In this document: piece by piece, positions 35,825 through 44,935 of the stretch
How the letters are laid out: each line of letters begins with the position of its first letter
Position numbering within the stretch: the first letter of the stretch is position 1
Origin: CAVTWH01 sp963850915
GTDB taxonomy: Bacteria > Actinomycetota > Actinomycetes > Mycobacteriales > Micromonosporaceae
DNA: 64,000 nt
Direction of reading: 5' to 3'
Assembly: GCA_963850915.1 (NCBI GenBank)
Contig: CAWKND010000005.1
Coordinates: forward strand, 62,001 to 126,000
Made by a program: the position numbers and the translations under genes
The notes under the pieces: generated by a model
Databases searched by the model: none
The model's input: only the letters and a program-made list of their open reading frames with translations
Told to the model about the DNA's origin: nothing

Positions 35825-37396
35825 TCAGCCGGCGAGCGGTGCCCGGGTCCAGAACGAGCTGTCGGCAAGGAACGCGGCGCTCTTGTCGGATTGGTCGACC
35901 CACAGTTCGTTGTCGCGGTGCCGCAGGAACCAACCCGGGTAGTTCGACGACTCCAGCACCATCGATCCAGCGACCGACCCCGGTCGGGGGCAGAAGGTGG
36001 CATCCCCGCGGAACAGCGCCGAGCCGTCGTTGGCGTACACGCGTAGCCGCCACGACGAGTGGCGCAGGTAGCGGCCGTCGGGTAGCAGGAACGAGAAGCA
36101 GGCGGCGTCGGCCAGGCCCGCGACCACCTGGAAGGTGGCCGACTGGCGGGTCTGACTGTCGCTGCTGGAGTTCTCGGGCGTGAGAAACCCGTAGGTGTCG
36201 GTCGTCGAGACGAAGAAGCCGGGTTCGTTGACCGACTCCAGCGAGGCTCGGCCAATGGCCAGCGTCCGGGTCGGGGCGGGGATGGGCTTGGCCGAGGTCG
36301 GGTTCACCGGCACGTGGGTCGCGACCGGTGGCGGCGGCGCGGACGCGGCCGCCGACGTCGGGGCCGCGATCACAGTCGGCGCCGCAGGGGTGGGCTGGGG
36401 CCAGGTCGCTGTGGTGACGGCGGCACCGGCCACGAGGGTACCGGCGAGCAGCGTGGCGACGATCGGGTGTGCGGCGACCGCCTGGCCGAGCTGGGAGAGA
36501 ATGCCTGCCTTGGCGCCGGCACCGAGGGCGGTGGTGCCGGCGCCGACCGCTCCGGTCAGCGCGGCCGTTGAGGTGGCGGCTGCCGCGCCACCCAGCGCGA
36601 TCTTGCCGAGGAGGCCGGCGCCGAGCGCCAACGGTACCGGCAGCAGCGCGAAGCCGACGAGCAGCCGTTCTGTCGCGACCATACCGTCGGTGGCCGGGGA
36701 GCACACCGGACAGGACTGGATGTGCCGGGCGATCCGTTTGCGCCACAACGGGCTGGGTCGGCCGTCCCAGTCGGCCAGTAGCGTGGCGAGGCCGGCACAG
36801 CCCGGTTCGGCGTCGATGGCGGCCACTACCGAGCGGGCCAGCTCGAGCTGGCCGCGCATCCGCTGGACCCGCACTCCCGCGTGCGCGACACTCACCCCGA
36901 TCGCCTCGGCCAGTTCGGTTCGGGTCAGCTGCCCCGCGAACTCCAACCACCACAGCGACAGCAGCGTCCGGTCGTCCGGGTCGAGCCAACGGCTGGCACG
37001 GACCACCTGCCGGCGTTGGCCGGACAGCTCCAGCCGCAGCATGGTCAGGTTCTCCAGCTCGGCATCGGCATCGGGCATCTCGACCACGGCATCGAGGTCT
37101 ACGTGCCGCGCCGCGGTAGCGCGCCGTCGGTGTAGGTGCGTGCTCACCTGGCGCACCGTGATCATGGCCAGCCAGGGCCGGAAGCTCTGCGGCGTACGCA
37201 GCCCGCGCAGCTCCCGCAGCGCGCGCAGCATGGTCTCCTGCACGACGTCGTCGGCGTCCGGGTCGCCGGTCAGCGCCCGACGCACGATTGTGTACACCAA
37301 CGGCAAGTGCGCCGTGACGAGGTCGTCCAGCGCGCGTCGGTCGCCGGCCTGTGCGGCGACCACAAGACTCGAATCCCGGGAACCTGTTGCTCGCAT
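35825..37396 (-). CDS. ECF sigma factor fused to zinc-finger, membrane segment and AbfB (CBM42) domain
   Basis: The product is 523 residues from the ATG at 37396; the frame runs on to 37537, so an earlier ATG at 37462 or TTG at 37537 is possible. Sigma region 2 (about 13-90) has DADDVVQETMLRAL and SFRPWLAMITVRQV; region 4 (about 123-188) has LTRTELAEAIGVSVAHAGVRV. An RHIQSCPVC motif (His225, Cys229, Cys232) resembles zinc-binding anti-sigma domains. Hydrophobic stretches, one clear membrane segment (about 307-330) and a Pro/Ala/Thr linker lead to a domain at about 378-516 matching AbfB (LESVNEPGFFVS, LRHSSWRLRVYAND, LESSNYPGWFLRH). AbfB binds arabinofuranose. This looks like a membrane-tethered, sugar-sensing sigma factor; regulation is inferred. 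Confidence 0.85.
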   Translation of the reverse strand: MRATGSRDSSLVVAAQAGDRRALDDLVTAHLPLVYTIVRRALTGDPDADDVVQETMLRALRELRGLRTPQSFRPWLAMITVRQVSTHLHRRRATAARHVDLDAVVEMPDADAELENLTMLRLELSGQRRQVVRASRWLDPDDRTLLSLWWLEFAGQLTRTELAEAIGVSVAHAGVRVQRMRGQLELARSVVAAIDAEPGCAGLATLLADWDGRPSPLWRKRIARHIQSCPVCSPATDGMVATERLLVGFALLPVPLALGAGLLGKIALGGAAAATSTAALTGAVGAGTTALGAGAKAGILSQLGQAVAAHPIVATLLAGTLVAGAAVTTATWPQPTPAAPTVIAAPTSAAASAPPPPVATHVPVNPTSAKPIPAPTRTLAIGRASLESVNEPGFFVSTTDTYGFLTPENSSSDSQTRQSATFQVVAGLADAACFSFLLPDGRYLRHSSWRLRVYANDGSALFRGDATFCPRPGSVAGSMVLESSNYPGWFLRHRDNELWVDQSDKSAAFLADSSFWTRAPLAG

Positions 37397-37712
37397 CTCC
37401 ACATCACTGACACGCCGGACGGGGGCGCTGACCGGTCCTGGCCGGACGCCGATGGTGACCATGAACGACAGGCCCGGGGGACGGCCCGGCACTGTCCTGG
37501 TGATCGTTGACTCTGCACCAGTCCGACGATCTGTCAAGACAGCGAGTCGTCGACCGCCGATTCATTTTCGCCGAACGGGTCCCGGCCGCAATGGTGCGAA
37601 GGCGCGACTACCGGGTGCTGACCGGGATAACAGAAACTTACCCGTCCGATGTCGTCGCCGCCGAGTCTTCACCAGGGCGTAGCGGGACCGGCTGGGCCGC
37701 GACCGGTGAGCC

Positions 37713-37741
37713 TTGCAAACATCATACGTATGCTCTATATT
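37713..37741 (+). promoter_or_regulatory. Promoter of the ABC operon with GntR-type operator in the spacer
   Basis: TTGCAA (37713-37718), 17 bases, TATATT (37736-37741). The spacer holds CATCATACGTATG (37720-37732), whose core CATACGTATG is a perfect palindrome and matches the box between the mutarotase and GntR genes. Confidence 0.7.
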
Positions 37742-37797
37742 TCGTCGCCATGAACTAGTCCTTCCACCCCCTGTCATTCAAGACAAAGGACGCCGAT

Positions 37798-39165
37798 ATG
37801 TTCGCTGTTGCGCAATCCGCACGAACCCGCTGGAGAGCTGGCGCCACCAGCGGCGCGGCCGCCCTGGCCATCTGCCTTGCTGTGGCCGGCTGCAGCACCA
37901 AGGCCAACACCTCGTCCGGTACCTACGGCTTCCCGCAGGTCACCCAGGACGCCACGGCCGCAATCACGGTTTGGGTGGACGCCGACCGTTCACCCGCGGT
38001 TGACGCGTTCAAAAAAGCCAACCCTGAGGTCAAGCTCAACGTCGTGTCCTACGACGGCTCGGCGAATGGTTCCAACTCCTTCCGGACGAAGATCCAGTTG
38101 TTCGACCGCTCCAACAGCGGCTGGCCAGATGTGGTGTTCTCCACCCAGAACAACGACGCGGCATGGGCGAGCCAGAGCAACAACGGCAAGCAGGCCTTCG
38201 CCGCCGTACTCAACAGCGGGCTGGTTTCCAAGGACACGCTCGACAACTTCACGCAGGGCTCGCTGAACCCGTGCACCGTCAACGGAAAGGTCTACTGCCT
38301 GCGCAACGACCTGGCTCAGGCAGTGCTCTGGTACAACAAAACCCTGCTCGACCAGTTCGGCTACACCCTGCCCACCACGTGGGAGGAGTACCAGGCACTC
38401 GGCGAGAAGGTGGCTCAGGAGCACCCGGGCTACATCGTCGGTGCCACCGGGGACCCGTGGACGCCTGAGGTCTTCTTCTGGGCCAGTAAGTGCCAGGCGA
38501 ACGACGTCACCGGCCCCAAGTCGGTCACCGTCAACACCGGCAGCAACGAATGCAAGCGGGCAGCCTCGATGCTGGACACGCTCATCAAGAACGGCACCAC
38601 CCCGGCGGTGAGCGTCTTCACCCCCGAGTTCGTGAAGAAGTACACCGGCAAGGTGCTCATGATGCCCGGCCCGGCCTGGTACGCGGGCGCCATCTTCAAC
38701 AACCCGCAGTCGCTCAACGTACCGAAGGGTCAACTCGGTGTGGCCGCGCCGTTGCCGTGGAAGGGCGACACTCCGGTGACCGGCAACGTCGGTGGCGGTA
38801 CCTGGTTCATCAGCAGCCACTCCAAAAACCTCAAGGCGGCTGAGCAGTTCGTCCAGTTCGTCACGACGGCCGACGACTACCAGGTGAACGTCGCTCCGGG
38901 CTACCCGGCGTACGCCCCGGCGGGCGCGAAGTGGGTCGCCAAGCAGCAGTCCAGCGGCTACTACGCCACTGACCTGAGCGCCGTGGTCACGGCCGGGACC
39001 CAGATCTGGAGCGGATGGGGCGCCGGCATCTTCAGCCAGGAGGCGATCTGGGCCAAGACGATGACGCCCGGCATCGCCAGCGGCAAGAGTCTGGTCGATC
39101 TGCTGCCCGACTGGCAGACGGCGATCAAGAACCAGGCTCAGGTTGACGGATACACGGTCAAGTGA
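37798..39165 (+). CDS. Sugar ABC transporter substrate-binding lipoprotein
   Basis: The product is 455 residues; the ATG follows AAAGGA. A lipoprotein signal ends in the lipobox LAVAGC (Cys32). The fold is that of extracellular solute-binding family 1: ITVWVDADRSPAVDAFKKANP near the start, PDVVFSTQNND, LWYNKTLLDQFGY, PTTWEEYQALG and GGGTWFISSHSKN. The first gene of an operon with two permeases and a dehydratase, so it likely binds the deoxysugar or a fucosylated oligosaccharide. Start and stop overlap the next gene by 4 bases. Confidence 0.9.
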   Translation: MFAVAQSARTRWRAGATSGAAALAICLAVAGCSTKANTSSGTYGFPQVTQDATAAITVWVDADRSPAVDAFKKANPEVKLNVVSYDGSANGSNSFRTKIQLFDRSNSGWPDVVFSTQNNDAAWASQSNNGKQAFAAVLNSGLVSKDTLDNFTQGSLNPCTVNGKVYCLRNDLAQAVLWYNKTLLDQFGYTLPTTWEEYQALGEKVAQEHPGYIVGATGDPWTPEVFFWASKCQANDVTGPKSVTVNTGSNECKRAASMLDTLIKNGTTPAVSVFTPEFVKKYTGKVLMMPGPAWYAGAIFNNPQSLNVPKGQLGVAAPLPWKGDTPVTGNVGGGTWFISSHSKNLKAAEQFVQFVTTADDYQVNVAPGYPAYAPAGAKWVAKQQSSGYYATDLSAVVTAGTQIWSGWGAGIFSQEAIWAKTMTPGIASGKSLVDLLPDWQTAIKNQAQVDGYTVK

Positions 39166-40118
39166 CAGTCGCGAACAAGGTCGCTGCTTCGGCGACCGTC
39201 CCGAGCCGGCGGCCGGGGGAAACCCCGCGCCGCCGGCCCGGCGGCCGGCGTGAGCACCGCACCCGCAGTTTGATGAGCTACCTCTTCGTCGCGATCTACG
39301 CGGTGCTGGCCATCGCGTTCGGGATCGTTCCCGCCCTGTTCGCCGTCTACCTCGCGTTCACCACCGGCGACGGCGGCTTCGCGGGGGTGGCGAACTTCAG
39401 CAAGGTGATGCACGACTTCCGGTTCCTCCCGGCCGTCGAACACGTCGCCTTCTACCTCGTCATCTGGTTGGTCGCGCTGGTGCTGCTGGTCACGTTCCTG
39501 GCCATCGTGGTGCATGCCATCTCGGTACGCTGGCTGAGTCGATCACTGCGCCTGGTGTTCTACCTACCGGGCGCGCTGGCGGGTGCCTCCAGCGTGCTGC
39601 TGTGGCTGTTCGTTCTCGACCCGACGGCGAGCCCCGTGTCCGGCCTACTGCGCCTGCTGGGATTCTCCAGCTTCGTACAGGTCATCGTGCCCGGACACCT
39701 CCCCGCCATCTTCGCCATCATCGCGTTCTGGACCGGGGCCGGTGGCTGGATCGTCATCATGTACGGCGCGCTCAACAACATCAGCCCCGCCATCATTGAG
39801 GCGGCCCGGATGGACGGCGCCGGTGTGGTGCAGATCGCTTTGCGTATACAGCTTCCGCTGCTGCGCAAATGGATCTCCTACATGGGGGTCATGTCGCTTG
39901 CCGCCGGGACCCAGCTGTTCGTCGAGCCTCAGCTGCTCTCGCAGGCCAGCAATGCCGTGGTGCCCAACGACTACTCCCTGAACCAGCTGGCCTACCAGTA
40001 CGCCTTCCAGCAGAACGACTTCAACGGAGCGGCGGCCATTTCGTTGCTGCTGCTGCTCATCGCCCTCGCGCTGTCGGCCGTCTTCGTGACGCGCGGCGGC
40101 CTGTTCGAGACGGACTGA
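39162..40118 (+). CDS. ABC sugar transporter permease 1 (MalF/UgpA type)
   Basis: The product is 318 residues; GTG start overlapping the binding-protein stop by 4 bases (GTGA). An Arg-rich cytoplasmic N-terminus precedes six hydrophobic segments. The EAA loop for ATPase contact reads EAARMDGAGVVQIALRIQLP. Forms the membrane pore with the next gene product. No ATP-binding subunit is encoded in the window; actinomycetes often share one MsiK-type ATPase encoded elsewhere. Confidence 0.9.
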   Translation: MTVANKVAASATVPSRRPGETPRRRPGGRREHRTRSLMSYLFVAIYAVLAIAFGIVPALFAVYLAFTTGDGGFAGVANFSKVMHDFRFLPAVEHVAFYLVIWLVALVLLVTFLAIVVHAISVRWLSRSLRLVFYLPGALAGASSVLLWLFVLDPTASPVSGLLRLLGFSSFVQVIVPGHLPAIFAIIAFWTGAGGWIVIMYGALNNISPAIIEAARMDGAGVVQIALRIQLPLLRKWISYMGVMSLAAGTQLFVEPQLLSQASNAVVPNDYSLNQLAYQYAFQQNDFNGAAAISLLLLLIALALSAVFVTRGGLFETD

Positions 40119-40122
40119 GCTC

Positions 40123-41034
40123 ATGACGACAGTGGATATCCGTCGCCCCGCAAAGGAACGGGCCGGACTCACCGGCTGGAGCGGCCGCGCGATCGTCGGC
40201 GTCGTGGTCACAGTCTTCGTCCTGTTCTTCGGTATCCCGATCGTTTGGCTGCTATTGGCCACGACGAAGTCGGCGCACGGGCTCATTGTCGATGCCCCCT
40301 TCCGGCCCGGCAGCCCGGGCGACCTGGCGGCCAACTGGCGCCAGTTGTTCGCCTTTCAGGACGGGGCGGTCACCGGATGGGTGGCCAACTCGGCGATCTA
40401 CGCTGTCGGCGCACTGGCCATCACGCTCGTCGCCAGCATTCCGGCCGGATATGCCATGGCGCTGACCGAGTTCCGGTTCCGCCGGCTGCTGCTGATCCTG
40501 ACGCTGGTAATCATGCTCATCCCGAACACCGCGCTGGTCCTGCCGATCTTCCTCGAGCTCAACGTGGCAAACCTGATCGGCAACCCGCTGTCGGTGATCC
40601 TGCCGATGTCGTTCTTCCCGTTCGGGGTCTATCTCACCTACATCTACTTCTCCACAAGTATTCCGCGGGACCTGCTCGCGGCGGCCCGCATCGACGGATG
40701 CAGCGAATTCCAGGTATTCACGACGGTCGCGCTGCCGCTGGCCACGCCGGTCGTCGCGCTGGTCGCGTTCTTCAGCTTCGTACAGAGCTGGAACAACTTC
40801 TTCCTGCCCTTCGTGATGCTGCCGTCCAGCGACGGGTACCCCATCCAGGTCGGCCTGACCTCGCTGCTCGCCTCGACGCCGGCGTTCAACCCGAGCTCGG
40901 CCGGGACCCAGTCCGTGCAACTGCCCACGCTCGCGCTGGCCACCATCATCTCGGTGCTGCCGGTACTGATTGTCTTCCTCTTCTCGCAACGTTTCCTCGT
41001 CGCGGGCATGACGGCGGGCGGCGCGAAGGAATGA
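40123..41034 (+). CDS. ABC sugar transporter permease 2 (MalG/UgpE type)
   Basis: The product is 303 residues, starting 4 bases after the first permease stop. Six predicted membrane segments; the EAA loop reads AAARIDGCSEFQVFTTVALP. The C-terminus ends FSQRFLVAGMTAGGAKE, the usual FxxRxxxxGxxxGAxK signature of this permease type. Forms a heterodimer with the preceding product. Confidence 0.92.
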   Translation: MTTVDIRRPAKERAGLTGWSGRAIVGVVVTVFVLFFGIPIVWLLLATTKSAHGLIVDAPFRPGSPGDLAANWRQLFAFQDGAVTGWVANSAIYAVGALAITLVASIPAGYAMALTEFRFRRLLLILTLVIMLIPNTALVLPIFLELNVANLIGNPLSVILPMSFFPFGVYLTYIYFSTSIPRDLLAAARIDGCSEFQVFTTVALPLATPVVALVAFFSFVQSWNNFFLPFVMLPSSDGYPIQVGLTSLLASTPAFNPSSAGTQSVQLPTLALATIISVLPVLIVFLFSQRFLVAGMTAGGAKE

Positions 41035-41062
41035 CTCTCCATCCTGCAGACAAGGAGACGTT

Positions 41063-42250
41063 GTGAAGGTCACCGGATACCGCAGCTTGGTAACCCGGCA
41101 CGACTGGGGGCGGTTGATCGGCGACGCCAACGGGGTGATGTCCGACCCGCGAACCGATGTGCACGTACTGATTGTCGAGACCGACAGCGGCCTGGAAGGG
41201 ATCGGTGTCGGACCACACGCCGACATAGACCGTGTCTTCGGCGCAGTCGAAGGGGAGGACCCGCGGGCCGTCACCGGCCTCTACGACCGGATGCTGGATC
41301 GGGTTTTCAAGACAGGGCATTCGGGCGCGACGTTCGGGGCCATCGGCGCGATCGACATGGCGCTGTGGGACCTCAAGGCGAAAATGGCCGACGAGCCGGT
41401 GTGGCGCACCCTCGGCGCGCTGGACCGGTTCGTCCCTGGCTACGCCTCGGGGCTGGACATCGCGCTGGACGACGAGGCCCTGCTGCGACTGTACGAGCAC
41501 TTCGCCGACCGCGGCTTCAGCGCCGCCAAGCTCAAAGGTGGCCGCAACCTCGAGCACGACCTGCGCCGGCTGCTGGCGCTGCGCGACCTCCTCGGCCGCA
41601 ACTCGGCTCACCCCGCGTTGATGTTCGACGCCAACGAGTCGTGGAACCGCTCGCAGGCGGTTCGTTTCATGACCGCGCTGGAGCGCAGCGTCGACCTGAC
41701 CTGGGTCGAGGAGCCGGTACGCAGATGGGATGCGGCGGGTCTGGCCTCAGTTCGGCGTGGCATCCGGGCGGCCGTGGCGACCGGCGAAAACCTCACCGGC
41801 CTGGAGCAGTACCGGCCACTCCTGGACGCCGACGCTGTCGACATCGTGCAGATCGGCAGCGTCTGGGGCATCACTCATTTTCTGCGGGTGGCTGCCGTGG
41901 CGCACGCTCGTGACCTGCCGGTGAGCCCGGTTGCCTACCACGCCAATCCGCTTGCGCACGCGGCAGCCGCGGTGCCGAATCATCTGGCGTGCGAGGTGCA
42001 GGATCTCACCTCACCGATCGGGCTCATGGTCGACCAGGAGTACCAGGACGGCGGAATCGTGCTGGGCGACGAGCCGGGGATCGGCATCCGGGTCGATGAG
42101 GAACGCATCGACGCCTACCGGGCGGCCAACTCGCCGGCCGCGATCGCGGGGCCGCACGTACGACCCGACCGGGCCGGGCTGCGCCTGGTCCCCGACTCCC
42201 GTCAGGAGCCTCCCCTCGGCGTACCGGCCAGCGGTTCGGGTGGATCGTGA
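41063..42250 (+). CDS. Enolase-superfamily sugar-acid dehydratase, putative L-fuconate dehydratase
   Basis: The product is 395 residues; the GTG follows AAGGAGA. It has the mandelate-racemase-subgroup layout: an N-terminal capping domain, then a barrel with AAKLKGG (catalytic Lys pair), metal ligands in FDANES, WVEEP and TGENL, and a C-terminal SPVAYHANP with a possible catalytic His. It would remove water from a 6-deoxy sugar acid to give the 2-keto-3-deoxy acid. Known fuconate dehydratases are longer (around 440 residues), so L-rhamnonate or another acid cannot be excluded. It is last in the importer operon and converges with a GntR gene. Confidence 0.75.
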   Translation: MKVTGYRSLVTRHDWGRLIGDANGVMSDPRTDVHVLIVETDSGLEGIGVGPHADIDRVFGAVEGEDPRAVTGLYDRMLDRVFKTGHSGATFGAIGAIDMALWDLKAKMADEPVWRTLGALDRFVPGYASGLDIALDDEALLRLYEHFADRGFSAAKLKGGRNLEHDLRRLLALRDLLGRNSAHPALMFDANESWNRSQAVRFMTALERSVDLTWVEEPVRRWDAAGLASVRRGIRAAVATGENLTGLEQYRPLLDADAVDIVQIGSVWGITHFLRVAAVAHARDLPVSPVAYHANPLAHAAAAVPNHLACEVQDLTSPIGLMVDQEYQDGGIVLGDEPGIGIRVDEERIDAYRAANSPAAIAGPHVRPDRAGLRLVPDSRQEPPLGVPASGSGGS

Positions 42251-42288
42251 CGGGGTGTCGGTCCAGGGGCATGCCTGCCCGCGCGGGA

Positions 42289-43041
42289 TCAGGAGGCGGT
42301 CTCCTGCGAAGGCGGCTCGAGTCGACGCCGCTGCCAGGAGTTGACGATGTGCTCGCGCATCGCGCGCTCCGCCGCATCGACGTCGCGGCGGGAGATGGCC
42401 TCGAACACCAGAGCGTGCTCGTCCAGGGTGGAACGAAACGCACCCTCGTACCCCATGCCCTGGTACCGGGTGCTCTCCAGAGCCCGCAGGTACAGCCGCT
42501 TGGCGATGTTCTCGGCCAGCCGGTTGCGGGACAGCTCCATGACCGTGAGGTGGAAAACCACGTCAGCCTGGCGGAACGAGTCGCTGTCGTGCTGCATTTC
42601 GCGCATCGCGCCGAGCGCGTGCTCGATGCGGGTCAGCTCCTCGTCGCTGCGCTGGGTCGCCACCGCGCCGGCCATCGCCGCCTCCAGATTTCCCCGGACT
42701 ATCGTCAACTCGTCCAGGATGCCCAGGGACTCGTCGTTGTTAATCAACGCGGAGAGTACGACCGGGTCGAGCATGTTCCAGGAGCCGGACCGGGCCACCT
42801 GGGTACCGCGGCCCTGGGCGACGACGACCAGGCCCTTCTCCTCGAGCCGCTTGACCGACTCGCGGATCACCGTACGGCTGACGCCGAAGTGCTCGCTGAG
42901 CGGACCTTCGGGCGGCAGCATTCGACCCTCGGCGACCTGTCCCGTGACGATGAGTTCGACCAGTTCGCCCACCACCGCGACGCTGAGCCGCTCCGCCGGC
43001 CTGCGGGGCGGAAAGGCGAACGGACTTGCATCAGCCGACAT
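42289..43041 (-). CDS. GntR-family (FadR/FCD type) transcriptional regulator
   Basis: The product is 250 residues. The winged-helix part reads LPPEGPLSEHFGVSRTVIRE and GLVVVAQGRGTQV; the FCD domain includes VRGNLEAAMAGAVA, FHLTVMELSRNRLAE and DEHALVFEAI. It lies between the dehydratase and hydrolase genes, divergent from the latter, and is a paralogue of the GntR protein at 16626. It probably senses a pathway sugar acid. I saw no clear copy of the CATCATACG box in its 290-base upstream region, so its operator is unknown. Confidence 0.87.
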   Translation of the reverse strand: MSADASPFAFPPRRPAERLSVAVVGELVELIVTGQVAEGRMLPPEGPLSEHFGVSRTVIRESVKRLEEKGLVVVAQGRGTQVARSGSWNMLDPVVLSALINNDESLGILDELTIVRGNLEAAMAGAVATQRSDEELTRIEHALGAMREMQHDSDSFRQADVVFHLTVMELSRNRLAENIAKRLYLRALESTRYQGMGYEGAFRSTLDEHALVFEAISRRDVDAAERAMREHIVNSWQRRRLEPPSQETAS

Positions 43042-43331
43042 GACCGTAATCTAGTCGCGATCCGGGACCGGCGATGTGCAGGCCCTAGAGGTACACCCCC
43101 GTCCCGGCCGCGACACGATCCTGGTTCCTCGGCAGCGTCACCACGTCGAAAGCAGCAGCAGCCCAGCCGCCGTCCGACCATCGCGGCGGAGCGATGGACA
43201 CCCCGATGAGCTACACGGCACGGCCTCCGTCGATCCGGGCGCGGCGCCCGACGGGCGGACTGCGCCAGTCGGCGTAGCCGCCGGCCGCGCGCGACCAGTC
43301 AACGTTCAAGCGACAGAAGGGAAAACGCGGC

Positions 43332-44180
43332 ATGAGGCTTGCCCGTGTCGGCTCCGCCGGCCGTGAAATGCCGGTGGTGGGTGACGTTCACGGCAGGTGG
43401 TACGACCTGCGCCCGGTCATCCCGGCGATCGACGGATCCGTGTTCACCCGAACCGAACAGATCGCCGCGGCGCTGGAACAGGGAAGCCTCCCGGAGATCG
43501 CGCAGCCCGTGCGGTTCGGTTCTCCGCTGCCCGCCGAGCGCGTCGGCAAGGTGGTGTGCGTCGGGCTGAACTACCTCGACCACGCCAGAGAGACGGGTGC
43601 GACGCCGCCGCGCGAGCCGGTGATGTTCCTCAAGGCCGGTGACACCGTCGTCGGGCCGGACGACGAGGTACTGGTACCGCGCCGATCCACTAAAACGGAC
43701 TACGAGGTGGAGCTCGCCGTCGTGATCGGCGCCCAGGCGCGGTACCTGCAATCCGAAGCTGACGCGGCGGCCGTCATCGGCGGGTACGCGATCAGCAATG
43801 ACGTCTCCGAGCGCGAGTTTCAGATCGAGCGGGGCGGCCAGTGGGACAAGGGGAAGAACTGCGAAACGTTCAACCCGTTCGGGCCGTGGATCCTCACCGC
43901 GGACGAGGTCCCCGATCCGCAGACACTGTCACTGCGCACCTGGGTAAACGGCGAGCTGCGCCAGAACGGGTGTACCGCGGACATGATCTTCGGCGTCTAC
44001 CACGTCGTCTGGTACCTCAGCCAGTTCCTCGTCCTACGCCCCGGCGACGTCGTCAACACGGGCACGCCGGCTGGCGTGGCACTGGGCAGTGACTCCAACG
44101 CGTACCTGAAGGCCGGTGATGTGGTCGAACTGGAGATCGCCGGGCTGGGCCGGCAACGCCAGCGGATCGGGCAGGCCTGA
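43332..44180 (+). CDS. Fumarylacetoacetate hydrolase-family enzyme, putative 2,4-diketo-3-deoxy-L-fuconate hydrolase
   Basis: The product is 282 residues; the ATG follows AGAAGGG. FAH-fold motifs: VGLNYLDHA, REPVMFLKAGDTVVGP, metal-binding DYEVELAVVIG, ISNDVSERE, CETFNPFGPWI and NTGTPAGVALG. In the oxidative L-fucose and L-rhamnose routes such an enzyme splits the 2,4-diketo-3-deoxy acid into pyruvate and L-lactate. It starts a tight operon with SDR, amidohydrolase, aldo-keto reductase and LarA genes, which supplies every other step. Confidence 0.85.
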   Translation: MRLARVGSAGREMPVVGDVHGRWYDLRPVIPAIDGSVFTRTEQIAAALEQGSLPEIAQPVRFGSPLPAERVGKVVCVGLNYLDHARETGATPPREPVMFLKAGDTVVGPDDEVLVPRRSTKTDYEVELAVVIGAQARYLQSEADAAAVIGGYAISNDVSEREFQIERGGQWDKGKNCETFNPFGPWILTADEVPDPQTLSLRTWVNGELRQNGCTADMIFGVYHVVWYLSQFLVLRPGDVVNTGTPAGVALGSDSNAYLKAGDVVELEIAGLGRQRQRIGQA

Positions 44181-44181
44181 G

Positions 44182-44935
44182 ATGCCGGCCCTCACCGCCG
44201 TACGCGCGCTTGTCACCGGCGGCGCCTCAGGCATCGGCCTGGCCATCGCGCAGGAGTTCGTGGCCGAGGGCGCATTCGTCGCCGTGCTGGATCAGGCCCC
44301 GGAACCGCCCATCGGGCTGGACGGCATGGTGTACGTCTGCGCCGACGTCACTGCCGACGACCAGGTCCGGGCCGCGGTCGAGGCGGCCGCAAGCCGCCTC
44401 GGCGGCCTGGATTTGCTGGTCAACAACGCGGGTGTCGGTGCGCAGGGCACCGTCGTCGACAGCACAGATGAGGAGTGGCACCGCGTGCTGGACGTCAACG
44501 TGGTCGGCACCGCCCGGGTATCGCGCGCGGCGTGGCCGCATCTGATCGCGTCGGGGCGCGGGGCTGTGGTGAATATCTGCTCGATCGCGGCCACCGCCGG
44601 GCTGGCCGAGCGCGCGGTCTACTCCGCCAGCAAGGGCGCGGTCTTGTCGCTCACGCGCGCGATGGCCGCCGATGGCATGGCAGCGGGGATCAGGGTGAAC
44701 GCCGTCAACCCGGGAACCGCCGACACCCCTTGGGTGCAGCGGCTACTTGCAGCGCGCTGCGGATCCGGTCGCCGAGCGGGTCGCGTTGGCTGCGCGCCAG
44801 CCACACGGGCGGCTGGTCACCGCTGGCGAGGTGGCGCAGGCGGTGGTGTACCTGGCCTCACCGGCCGCGGGCTCGACCACCGGTACCGGCATCGCCGTCG
44901 ACGGCGGAATGGCCGGCCTGAGGCTGCGCCGATGA
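44182..44935 (+). pseudogene. SDR-family dehydrogenase with single-base frameshift, putative 2-keto-3-deoxy-L-fuconate dehydrogenase
   Basis: The ATG starts 1 base after the hydrolase stop. The Rossmann part is intact: VTGGASGIGLAIA, NNAGVG, and the catalytic YSASK. After TPWVQRL the frame is lost; the normal C-terminus (LQRAADPVAERVALAARQP to TGTGIAVDGGMAG) continues in the next frame. Removing one base at about 44746 restores a 250-residue SDR. Without correction the frame reads straight into the next gene and looks like a fusion. The family step is oxidation of the 4-hydroxyl of the 2-keto-3-deoxy acid. Real mutation or sequencing error cannot be told apart. Confidence 0.85.
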
